From contig CAIKMJ010000077.1 in the NCBI GenBank assembly GCA_903828455.1, forward strand, positions 1 to 64,000: a DNA stretch of 64,000 bases, in the 5' to 3' direction. This DNA is from an uncultured Acidobacteriia bacterium. GTDB lineage: Bacteria; Acidobacteriota; Terriglobia; Bryobacterales; Bryobacteraceae. Position numbers and translations under genes: made by a program. This document shows, piece by piece, positions 23,350 to 30,063 of this stretch. Under the pieces are notes generated by a model. The model saw nothing but the letters and a program-made list of their open reading frames with translations. It was not told where the DNA came from and did not search any database. Each line of letters begins with the position of its first letter. Positions within the stretch are counted from its first letter, which is position 1.

Positions 23350-25092
23350 CTAATAACTCACCGACTTGCCCGGCGCCAGGCGGAACGGAATCTCCACCAG
23401 CACATCCACCTCCACCGGCACCCCATCCCGCAGCGCCGGTGAAAACTCCCACTTGCCCAGCGCCTCCACCGCGCTCTCGTTCAGCCGTGCATCGAGGCCC
23501 CGCACCAGTTCCACCGTCGAGACGTGGCCGTCGCGCCCGATCACGCACGCCAGCCGCACGGTCCCTTCCACCTTGTCCGCCTGCGCCGACGCAATATACT
23601 TCGGGTCCACCTTCCGGTACGCCACGGGCGGCGCCACCGGCCGCAGCCCCGCCTCCCGTGCCGTGCGGTCCGAATACCACATCAGCCAGCTGCCCGAATA
23701 GCTCGTCAGATTCGGCATCTGGATCGCCATCATGTAGACGTCGCGCCCGTTGAACCGCGGCTCCGGCGCGCTCGAAACCTTCGCGGCCGATTGCGTCGCG
23801 CTCCCCGCTGCTCGTGCTGCCAGCGGTGACGCGCCTGCCTCCGCCGCCCGGGCCGCATTCGCACTCCCGCCGTTTGCCTTCGCCGCTGCCAGCGCCTGCG
23901 CCGCCCGCAGATTTGCCGCCGACGTCGGCGCAACCATCGACTGACCGATCAGATCCGGCTTCGCCCCGCTCGCCCCGCGCACGAACAGATCCGGCACCGC
24001 CAGCCCCTTGCCGTCTCCGGCCGAGTCCGCGCCATTCCTGCGAATCTCCGGCGCGCCGGAAAATTTCGCCGGACTAGCCGCCGTCGGCAGTGCCGTCGCA
24101 TTTTCTTTCGGATGCAGCCCCACCACCGCCAGGTTCATGTCCAGCGCATTCGCGAGCAGCGCATCGGGCGCAGCGGGCGCACCATTCGCCGCAATGGCGG
24201 GTGGCGCATCCGGCGATACGCTCTGCGCTTTCGCCCCGGCGCTCCCTTTCGCCGGCGGAGCAGTGAAGGGCCGCGACGGCGCTTTCATCCGGAAATCCAG
24301 CGGCGCATCCGGCGCCGCGTTGCTCGCCATCAGCTGCGGCGCATCCGGCGCAACGGTCACCTCCGGCAGCTTCACCGGCACCTTCTTCGGCGGCGCGGTG
24401 AACGCCTTCACCAGTTTGTCGGGGCGGGGAATCGCGCTGTCCTTCAGCGCCTTCGCTTCCAGTTCCGGCGCGTCCGTTGCGATCTCCACCTTCGCCGCCT
24501 CTTTGCGGATCGCCTTCGGCTGCACGAACTGCTTCACGAGTTTGTCGGGCTTCGGGAGCGCATCGGCTGTCAGCGCCTTCGCTTCGAGCTGCGGCGCGTC
24601 CGGCGCGGACTCGATCTGCGTCTGCGGTTTCACAATGTCGGGCGGCGCCACGAACGCCTTCTGCGGCGCCCGTTGTCCCAGCTTCACAGCGATCAGATTC
24701 GCCGAATCGAGCTGCGTCACTTCCTTCAGCTCCGGCGCGGGAGTCCACACAAACTGCTCCCTCTGCGCTGTTGTTTTCGGCGAGGCCACAATCGTCTGCT
24801 TCGACTGATTCAGCGCCTTCACCGCGCTCTGCTTTGCCTTCGCCGAAGGCGGCGTCACATCCGGCAGATCCTTGTGGAACTGATACCACACGACCTTCTC
24901 CTCGTGCCCCTCGATCGCCTGCTCGTACTCGTTCGGCGCCTGTACCGGCAGCTTCACCTCCGGCGTCTGCATGAGCAGCAGGAACGCCGTCGCGTGAACG
25001 GCCGCCGAAATCGCGAAACTTCGCGCGCGCCGCTTATCGGCTCTGCGCCGCCGCGTCCCTTTCGCTTCGACAATGTAATTCGTCAGCGACAT
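23350..25092 (-). CDS. Large TonB-family protein with internal repeats
   Basis: Predicted membrane-anchored protein of 580 residues. A basic N-terminus leads to one helix (about 27-42). A long periplasmic Ala/Pro/Lys-rich region then carries four diverged units of about 45 residues, each beginning near (A/T/S)(P)DAP and often including the phrase KPDKLVK. The last 90 residues form a TonB C-terminal domain (YRKVDPKYIASAQADKVEGT ... ALGKWEFSPAL). No ExbB/ExbD is adjacent; it might use the set at 2.7-4.5 kb. It follows the Lon-like gene by 19 bases on the same strand. Role beyond TonB-like coupling is unknown. Confidence 0.8.
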   Translation of the reverse strand: MSLTNYIVEAKGTRRRRADKRRARSFAISAAVHATAFLLLMQTPEVKLPVQAPNEYEQAIEGHEEKVVWYQFHKDLPDVTPPSAKAKQSAVKALNQSKQTIVASPKTTAQREQFVWTPAPELKEVTQLDSANLIAVKLGQRAPQKAFVAPPDIVKPQTQIESAPDAPQLEAKALTADALPKPDKLVKQFVQPKAIRKEAAKVEIATDAPELEAKALKDSAIPRPDKLVKAFTAPPKKVPVKLPEVTVAPDAPQLMASNAAPDAPLDFRMKAPSRPFTAPPAKGSAGAKAQSVSPDAPPAIAANGAPAAPDALLANALDMNLAVVGLHPKENATALPTAASPAKFSGAPEIRRNGADSAGDGKGLAVPDLFVRGASGAKPDLIGQSMVAPTSAANLRAAQALAAAKANGGSANAARAAEAGASPLAARAAGSATQSAAKVSSAPEPRFNGRDVYMMAIQMPNLTSYSGSWLMWYSDRTAREAGLRPVAPPVAYRKVDPKYIASAQADKVEGTVRLACVIGRDGHVSTVELVRGLDARLNESAVEALGKWEFSPALRDGVPVEVDVLVEIPFRLAPGKSVSY

Positions 25093-25111
25093 GCTGCTCG
25101 TGCCCTGCTGC

Positions 25112-25741
25112 CTACAGGACGGCCGGCTTGTGTCCGAATCCGTTGGTCGGCGCCGCCCGCTTCATCTTCGCTATATACTGCCGCTTCGGAACATACTGTT
25201 CCATGAACTCGGCGAAACTGTGCAGCCGGTCCGCTTCCGACCGGCTCCGCTGCATCAGATTCTGAAACTCCAGGTCGTCGACGGCGCGCGCCAGCCGGAA
25301 ACTCAGCAACGGATCGTCCGCGTCCACGCCGCCGGCTTCCGTCTCGTCGCCTTCCGCTCGCCGCATCCGCGCAAACGCATCCATCGCCCGCTGCCGCAGT
25401 TCCGGCGCGACCGGCGCGGTGTCTTCATCCCCGAAATACTCCACCTCGCCCCGCAGATAAGCCTTCTCTTCGTTGAGCGAGCGGATCGCAAACCGCCGCT
25501 GTCCGCGCGTCACTACGTCGAAGCGCCCGTCCGGATAGCGCTGCACCACTTCCTCCACCAGCACCGTGCAGCCGGAATTCACGATCCCGCCGTCCTTCGC
25601 CAGCACGATGCCGAACTCGCTGCCCGCGGCCTCCGCCTCGCCCACCATCTCTCTGTAACGCTCTTCGTAAATATGCAGCGGCACCACGCTGCCGGGAAAC
25701 ACCACGAGCTGCAGAGGGAACAGCGGAAGCAGCCTGGACAT
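25112..25741 (-). CDS. Lon protease substrate-binding-domain protein
   Basis: Stand-alone LON N-terminal (PUA-like) domain protein of 209 residues, lacking ATPase and protease parts. It starts MSRLLPLFPLQLVVFPGSVVPL, the classic LON-N opening, with LHIYEERYREMV shortly after. Such proteins occur in many bacteria with unknown function. The open frame continues far upstream to 26422, but the ATG at 25741 begins the domain exactly and has a GATAAT -10 at 6 bases with a GTGACG -35 at 17-base spacing, so I place the start there. Confidence 0.88.
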   Translation of the reverse strand: MSRLLPLFPLQLVVFPGSVVPLHIYEERYREMVGEAEAAGSEFGIVLAKDGGIVNSGCTVLVEEVVQRYPDGRFDVVTRGQRRFAIRSLNEEKAYLRGEVEYFGDEDTAPVAPELRQRAMDAFARMRRAEGDETEAGGVDADDPLLSFRLARAVDDLEFQNLMQRSRSEADRLHSFAEFMEQYVPKRQYIAKMKRAAPTNGFGHKPAVL

Positions 25742-25776
25742 ATCGCCATTATCGCGTTTCCCGCCCGCTGCGTCAC
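25742..25776 (-). promoter_or_regulatory. Leaderless-type promoter of the Lon-domain gene
   Basis: Reading the minus strand: GTGACG (25776-25771) as -35, a 17-base spacer, GATAAT (25753-25748) as -10, then 6 bases to the ATG at 25741. This is the best-formed example of the -10-next-to-start arrangement in the window. Confidence 0.6.
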
Positions 25777-25819
25777 AATATCCATGACAGCCTAATATGG
25801 TAGAGAAACGGCCGACCAC

Positions 25820-26347
25820 ATGGTGATCCAGCTCAAGCGCATGCCTGCCCTTTTCCTCTGCGGCTTCATGGGCTGCGGCAAGTCCACAATCGGCCCGGCG
25901 CTCGCCGAAGAACTCGGCTGGGACTTCATCGATCTCGATTCCCGCATCGAAGCCGCCGAAAACACCACCATCGCGGAAATCTTCCGCAGCCGCGGCGAAG
26001 CCGAATTCCGCCGCATCGAAACAGAAGCGCTGCACTCCGTCATGTCTGCGGTGGCGCGCGGAGTCCCGGCTGTTGTCGCTCTCGGCGGCGGAGCCTTCGT
26101 GCAGCAGGCGAACTTCGACATGCTCGATACCCACGCCATCACCATCTGGCTCGACTGTCCGTTCGAGACCATCGAACGCCGCCTCGCCGATACCTCTTCC
26201 CGCCCTCTCGCAGCTGACCCCGCCGCCTTCCGCCGTCTCTACGACGAGCGCCGGACCGCCTACAGCCGCGCCAGCCACCGAATCGATTCCGACTGTGAAC
26301 CGGAACAGGCAGTGCAGGCCATTCTCGCCCTGCCCTGCTGGAAGTAG
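25820..26347 (+). CDS. aroK: Shikimate kinase
   Basis: Phosphorylates shikimate at O3 in the chorismate (aromatic amino acid) pathway. The P-loop FMGCGKSTIG lies near residues 15-24, shikimate-binding FIDLDSRIE follows, and a GGGAF motif (VALGGGAFV, about 90-98) and an R-rich lid (SSRPLA) are present. The length of 175 is normal. The ATG at 25820 has a TAATAT -10-like hexamer 21 bases upstream; an in-frame ATG (MPALFLCGF) seven codons later is an alternative. It is transcribed divergently from the Lon-like gene. Confidence 0.93.
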   Translation: MVIQLKRMPALFLCGFMGCGKSTIGPALAEELGWDFIDLDSRIEAAENTTIAEIFRSRGEAEFRRIETEALHSVMSAVARGVPAVVALGGGAFVQQANFDMLDTHAITIWLDCPFETIERRLADTSSRPLAADPAAFRRLYDERRTAYSRASHRIDSDCEPEQAVQAILALPCWK

Positions 26348-26394
26348 CAAAGCGTGGTGGCAGTAAAATTTCCCCGATCGGCGGAGCGAACAAC

Positions 26395-27693
26395 ATGAAA
26401 CGGAATCTGCGCAAAGACGCACGTGCCATCCTCAACGCTGCGCTTCTCGCGGCGGACCCCACGGTCGCCATCGAAGACGCGCTTCGCCTGCGCGATTTCT
26501 CCGGCTTCCGGCGCGTCTTTGTCGTCGGCGCGGGAAAGGCCAGCGGAACCATGGCCCGCGTCGTGGAACAGTACCTCGGCTCGCGCATAGCCGCCGGCTC
26601 GGTGAACATAAAGGAAGGCGAACGTCCCGACCCGCTCGCGCATGTCCGCCGCGTGCAACAGCAACCGTGCGGCCACCCCATCCCCGATGAGCGCGGCCTC
26701 GCCGGTGCCCGCCGCATCGCGGAAATCTGCGCCGACGCCGATGAGGACGATCTGGTCATCTGTCTCCTCTCCGGCGGCGCCTCCGCACTTCTGCCCGCCC
26801 CGGCCCCGCCGCTGACGCTGGCGGACAAGCAGGAAACCACCAGTCTGCTGCTCGCCTCCGGCGCGGATATTCATGAGATCAATGCCGTTCGCAAGCACCT
26901 GTCCGCCTTGAAGGGCGGTCAACTCGCCCGCCTCGCCGCGCCCGCCCGCGTCCTCAGTCTGATCCTCTCCGACGTGATTGGCGACGACCTCGACGTCATC
27001 GGCTCCGGCCCCACCGCGCCGGACCGTTCCACCTTCGCCTCCGCCCTCGCCGTGCTGCAGAAGTACGACCTTACCGGCCGCGTGCCCAAAGTCGTGCTCG
27101 AACGGCTCACGGAAGGTTCGGTCCCCGACACGCTGCCCGAAACCCCCAAGCCCGGCGATCCCATCTTCGATCGCGTCGAAAACGTCATCGTCGGCAGCAA
27201 CCAGATCTCGCTCGAAGCCGCTGCCCGCGCCGCTCGCGATCTCGGCTATCGAAGCATGATCCTTGCCAGCACCGTGCAGGGCGAAACGCGCGATGCCGGA
27301 CGTTTCCACGCCTCCATCGCACGTCAGCTTCGTGAGTATGAGCAGCCTCTGCGCCCGCCCGCCTGCATCGTGTCGGGCGGAGAAACCACCGTCACCATCC
27401 GCGGCACGGGAAAGGGCGGCCGCAATCAGGAATTCGTCCTCGCCGCCGCCATCGATATCGCCGGCCTCGAAGACACCCTCATCCTCAGCGCCGGCACCGA
27501 CGGTATCGACGGCCCCACCGATGCCGCCGGAGCCGTCGCCGATGGCTCAACTCTATCCCGTTCCGCCCGCAACGCCGCAGAATTGCTTGCGAATAACGAT
27601 TCCTACCCGTTTTTCGACGAACTCGGCGATCTCATCGGCACCGGCCCCACCGGCACCAATGTCATGGATCTCCACCTGATCCTCTGCGCCTGA
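26395..27693 (+). CDS. Glycerate kinase (MOFRL/GckA type)
   Basis: DUF4147/MOFRL-family enzyme of 432 residues, which phosphorylates glycerate to 2-phosphoglycerate (older annotations call it hydroxypyruvate reductase). The N-terminal domain holds FVVGAGKASGTMA, a GHPIPDE segment and CLLSGGASALLPAP; the DVIGDDLDVIGSGPT stretch lies mid-protein. The C-terminal MOFRL domain has IVSGGETTVTIRGTGKGGRNQEF and ILSAGTDGIDGPTDAAGA. GGAG precedes the ATG. It lies alone before the dcw promoter, so it serves glyoxylate, serine or glycerate use independently. Confidence 0.92.
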   Translation: MKRNLRKDARAILNAALLAADPTVAIEDALRLRDFSGFRRVFVVGAGKASGTMARVVEQYLGSRIAAGSVNIKEGERPDPLAHVRRVQQQPCGHPIPDERGLAGARRIAEICADADEDDLVICLLSGGASALLPAPAPPLTLADKQETTSLLLASGADIHEINAVRKHLSALKGGQLARLAAPARVLSLILSDVIGDDLDVIGSGPTAPDRSTFASALAVLQKYDLTGRVPKVVLERLTEGSVPDTLPETPKPGDPIFDRVENVIVGSNQISLEAAARAARDLGYRSMILASTVQGETRDAGRFHASIARQLREYEQPLRPPACIVSGGETTVTIRGTGKGGRNQEFVLAAAIDIAGLEDTLILSAGTDGIDGPTDAAGAVADGSTLSRSARNAAELLANNDSYPFFDELGDLIGTGPTGTNVMDLHLILCA

Positions 27694-27695
27694 AT

Positions 27696-27728
27696 CGGGC
27701 TCCAGCCCGCCCGCCAGACCGTTTTTTT
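27696..27728 (+). terminator. Likely terminator after the glycerate kinase
   Basis: CGGGCT (27696-27701) pairs with AGCCCG (27704-27709), and shortly downstream ACCGT-TTTTTT-ACGGT provides a run of seven Ts at 27722-27728. The spacing between hairpin and T-run is long, so efficiency is uncertain. The next 185 bases hold no gene and no feature that I recognise. Confidence 0.45.
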
Positions 27729-27914
27729 ACGGTAGATTTCTCCCACCCTGAGCCGCTACGGATGTCCGAGCTACCTCGATTTAGGGGACTCGGGAATTTT
27801 CCTTCGCCCTTCTTTCGCCATATTTCCCACTAATTGTGGTGTTTCGGTCTTTATGCCGTTCCTGTAGTGACCACATAACTCGAATCAATTCAGAAACTTG
27901 TCCCATAAAAGGAC

Positions 27915-27943
27915 TTGCAACCCGACCTGCGTCGTGCCACAAT
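27915..27943 (+). promoter_or_regulatory. Candidate promoter of the dcw cluster
   Basis: TTGCAA (27915-27920) and CACAAT (27938-27943) are spaced 17 bases and each match 4 of 6 sigma-70 consensus positions. A start about 7 bases on would place the MraZ boxes directly in the early transcribed region, as expected for autorepression. Confidence 0.5.
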
Positions 27944-27959
27944 CCGTAGTGTTAGCTGA

Positions 27960-27996
27960 GTGGTCGAAAGTGGACCAAAAGTGGACTTTTAAGTGG
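27960..27996 (+). promoter_or_regulatory. MraZ-box-like repeats overlapping the mraZ start
   Basis: Four GTGG units begin at 27960, 27970, 27981 and 27993, three of them preceded by A-rich runs (AAAGTGG, AAAAGTGG, TAAGTGG). MraZ is known to bind short GTG(G/T)-type direct repeats with about 10-base period upstream of its own operon. The last unit is the GTG start codon itself. Confidence 0.6.
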
Positions 27997-28487
27997 AAGA
28001 TGCCGCCCCAGTCACGACGAACCCGCCGCTCGAGCTGCCGAGAGGACGTTTCTCCAGCAGGCTCGACGACAAAGGTCGTTTGAAGCTGCCAGCCACCTTC
28101 CAGCAGTTTTTTGGCGGATTACCGGAGAAGAAGTTGTTCATCACGAGTCTCGATCGCAACATCGCGCAGATCTATCCTATCGCGGAATGGCGTAAGAACG
28201 AGGCGTTTTTCGACAACTACACCGAAGATCCCGAAGCCGCCCGCGCCATCGCCTTCATCGCCAGCGATTGCGGCGCCGAAACCGAACCCGACGGCCAGGG
28301 CCGCATCACCATCCACACCGAACTGCGCCGCGAACTGGCCATGGAAGGCACCGATCTCCACCTCGTTGCCTATAAAGGCCACATCGACGTCTACACCGAC
28401 GCCATCTACCAGAAGATCAAGTCGCAGGCCTCTGCCGAAGACATCAGCCGGAGCCTCAATCGCCTCCAGAAAGCGGGTCTGCGGTGA
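27993..28487 (+). CDS. mraZ: MraZ transcriptional regulator
   Basis: DNA-binding regulator at the head of the division and cell wall cluster, usually a ring-forming repressor of its own operon. It has two AbrB-like halves; the first carries SSRLDDKGRLKLPATF (about 21-36) and the second the matching DGQGRITIHTELR (about 99-111). The GTG at 27993 is the first start after an in-frame TAA and no later start precedes the domain; there is no clear ribosome site and the codon lies within the fourth GTGG repeat. At 164 residues it is slightly long because of an N-terminal extension of about 15. Confidence 0.92.
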   Translation: MEDAAPVTTNPPLELPRGRFSSRLDDKGRLKLPATFQQFFGGLPEKKLFITSLDRNIAQIYPIAEWRKNEAFFDNYTEDPEAARAIAFIASDCGAETEPDGQGRITIHTELRRELAMEGTDLHLVAYKGHIDVYTDAIYQKIKSQASAEDISRSLNRLQKAGLR

Positions 28488-28508
28488 CCCGGTCGGCCGT
28501 GACTTTTT

Positions 28509-29372
28509 ATGGCTCAGCATTATCCAGTCCTGCTCGCCGAATCGCTCGAGTACCTTGCGATCAGACCGGACGGCCTTTATCTGGACTGCACCGCGGGTCT
28601 CGGCGGTCACACCTCGGCGATCGCCTCGCGCCTCACTGCGGGCGGCCGTCTGATCTCCAACGATCGCGACCCGCAGTCGCTCGCCATGGCGCAGCAGAAT
28701 TCAGCGCAGTGGGCGGACCGGATCGAGTTTCGTCACGGAGCATTTTCGGAATTGAAGAAGGCCGGTCTGCAGGGCAAACTGGACGGACTTCTTGCGGATC
28801 TCGGCGTGAGTCGCTTTCAGCTCACCGATCCGCAGCGCGGATTTTCATTTTCGGCAGATGGACCGCTGGATATGCGCATGGATCAAACCCATGGCTTACC
28901 AGTGGCCGATCTGCTCAATCACCAGGCCGAGAAGGCAATTGCCGACTGGATCTACCAGCTCGGCGAAGAAAGGAGAGCGCGGAAGATAGCTGGAGCAATC
29001 GTTCGTGCACGGCCCATTCGGAGCACGCTACACCTGGCGGGTGTAGTGGAACGGGCCGTGCCACGGACGGGACCGATTCATCCTGCGACTCGCACTTTCA
29101 TGGCTCTCAGGATGCTGGTCAATCGCGAACAGGAAGAGCTCGATGCGCTGCTGGAATCGGCGCCGTCGCTCGTCAAGCCGGGCGGCCGGATCGTGATCAT
29201 CTCTTTCATGTCGCTCGAAGACCGCAAGGTCAAAGATTCTTTCCGGGAACTGGCGCGCACGGAACGCGCGTTGATCCTGACGAAAAAGCCGGTCGTTCCG
29301 TCCGAAACGGAAGTCCGCGAAAATCCCCCCAGCCGCAGCGCGAAACTCCGCGCGGCTGAAATGTTGATGTAA
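28509..29372 (+). CDS. rsmH: 16S rRNA m4C1402 methyltransferase RsmH
   Basis: S-adenosylmethionine-dependent enzyme that methylates N4 of C1402 in 16S rRNA, conserved as the second dcw gene. HYPVLLAESLEYL at the N-terminus, the SAM motif LDCTAGLGGHTSAI (about 26-39), LLADLGVSRFQL and RIVIISFMSLEDRKVK are family marks. The 287 residues are a little shorter than the usual 300-310. It starts 21 bases after mraZ. In the segment EKAIADWIYQLGEERRARKIA the typical core is kept. Confidence 0.95.
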   Translation: MAQHYPVLLAESLEYLAIRPDGLYLDCTAGLGGHTSAIASRLTAGGRLISNDRDPQSLAMAQQNSAQWADRIEFRHGAFSELKKAGLQGKLDGLLADLGVSRFQLTDPQRGFSFSADGPLDMRMDQTHGLPVADLLNHQAEKAIADWIYQLGEERRARKIAGAIVRARPIRSTLHLAGVVERAVPRTGPIHPATRTFMALRMLVNREQEELDALLESAPSLVKPGGRIVIISFMSLEDRKVKDSFRELARTERALILTKKPVVPSETEVRENPPSRSAKLRAAEMLM

Positions 29373-29436
29373 GGCGGCGGGCACGCGCCCGATGTTGCAG
29401 CAGGAAGCGGTCAGACAGAAATACAAAGGAAACACC

Positions 29437-29952
29437 ATGGCGACAAATCTGGCGACACTCTTCAGACGGACGAACGTGATGACCATGTCCGCCCCGCGGC
29501 GCAAGGCCGTCAGCGTGCAGGCCGATCCCTGGGCTCTCCGCGGCTTACCGAACGACGAAATTTACTTCTACGCCAAGAAGGTCGATAACTCGCGGATGAT
29601 CCGCCAGGCCGACCCCGCCGCCCGCGGCGAATGCTGGTCCGCCGTGGGAGCCGCCGCCGTGCTGCTCGTGCTCGGCGGAAGCATCATCGCTCCTCACGTT
29701 GGTTCCGTCCTCGCCGGCTACAAGCTCGAAGCTCTCCGCCAGGATCGCGCCGCGCTTCTCAATCAGCGCCGCGAACTGGATGTGAAGGAAGCCGGCCTGC
29801 TCGCCCCGGGCCGCCTCAACGGTCTGGCCTCGGCCCACCGGCTCGTCAGCCCCGCCGCCGATCAGGTCATTCACCTCGACGCCGTGCCCTCCGATGCCAG
29901 CTTCGCGCGCAACCATGCGCCTCTTCCTGTCGCCGCGGGAGCCACGCGTTAA
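29437..29952 (+). CDS. ftsL: FtsL-like small division protein
   Basis: Bitopic membrane protein of 171 residues in the FtsL position between rsmH and ftsI. A cytoplasmic N-terminus of about 65 residues is followed by one helix (VGAAAVLLVLGGSIIAPHV, about 70-88) and a short periplasmic coiled coil (LEALRQDRAALLNQRREL). The sequence is poorly conserved, as usual for FtsL, and the assignment rests on position and topology. AAAGGA before the ATG at 29437 supports this start; the open frame reaches a further 15 codons upstream. An Asp/Pro-rich tail ends the protein. Confidence 0.7.
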   Translation: MATNLATLFRRTNVMTMSAPRRKAVSVQADPWALRGLPNDEIYFYAKKVDNSRMIRQADPAARGECWSAVGAAAVLLVLGGSIIAPHVGSVLAGYKLEALRQDRAALLNQRRELDVKEAGLLAPGRLNGLASAHRLVSPAADQVIHLDAVPSDASFARNHAPLPVAAGATR

Positions 29953-29994
29953 TCGCTCTGAACCGGGCAGCGTAAGCCGGCGAGCGGCAGCACC

Positions 29995-30039
29995 GGTGGC
30001 CGGAAGAGCGGTGGCCAGAAGAGCGGTGGCCAGAAGAGA
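29995..30039 (+). repeat. Three 15-bp tandem units upstream of ftsI
   Basis: GGTGGCCGGAAGAGC, GGTGGCCAGAAGAGC and GGTGGCCAGAAGAGA lie end to end at 29995-30009, 30010-30024 and 30025-30039. They sit between ftsL and ftsI and are in frame with the ftsI reading frame, encoding a basic GG(R/Q)KS-type repeat, but no start codon precedes them. Confidence 0.9.
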
Positions 30040-30063
30040 AGGAGCGGAAGCGAAGGAGCAGAA

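Noticed and set aside
25112-26422. 436-residue version of the Lon-domain protein
   Set aside because: The upstream part is opposite aroK and is not protein-like; the domain and a good promoter fix the start at 25741.
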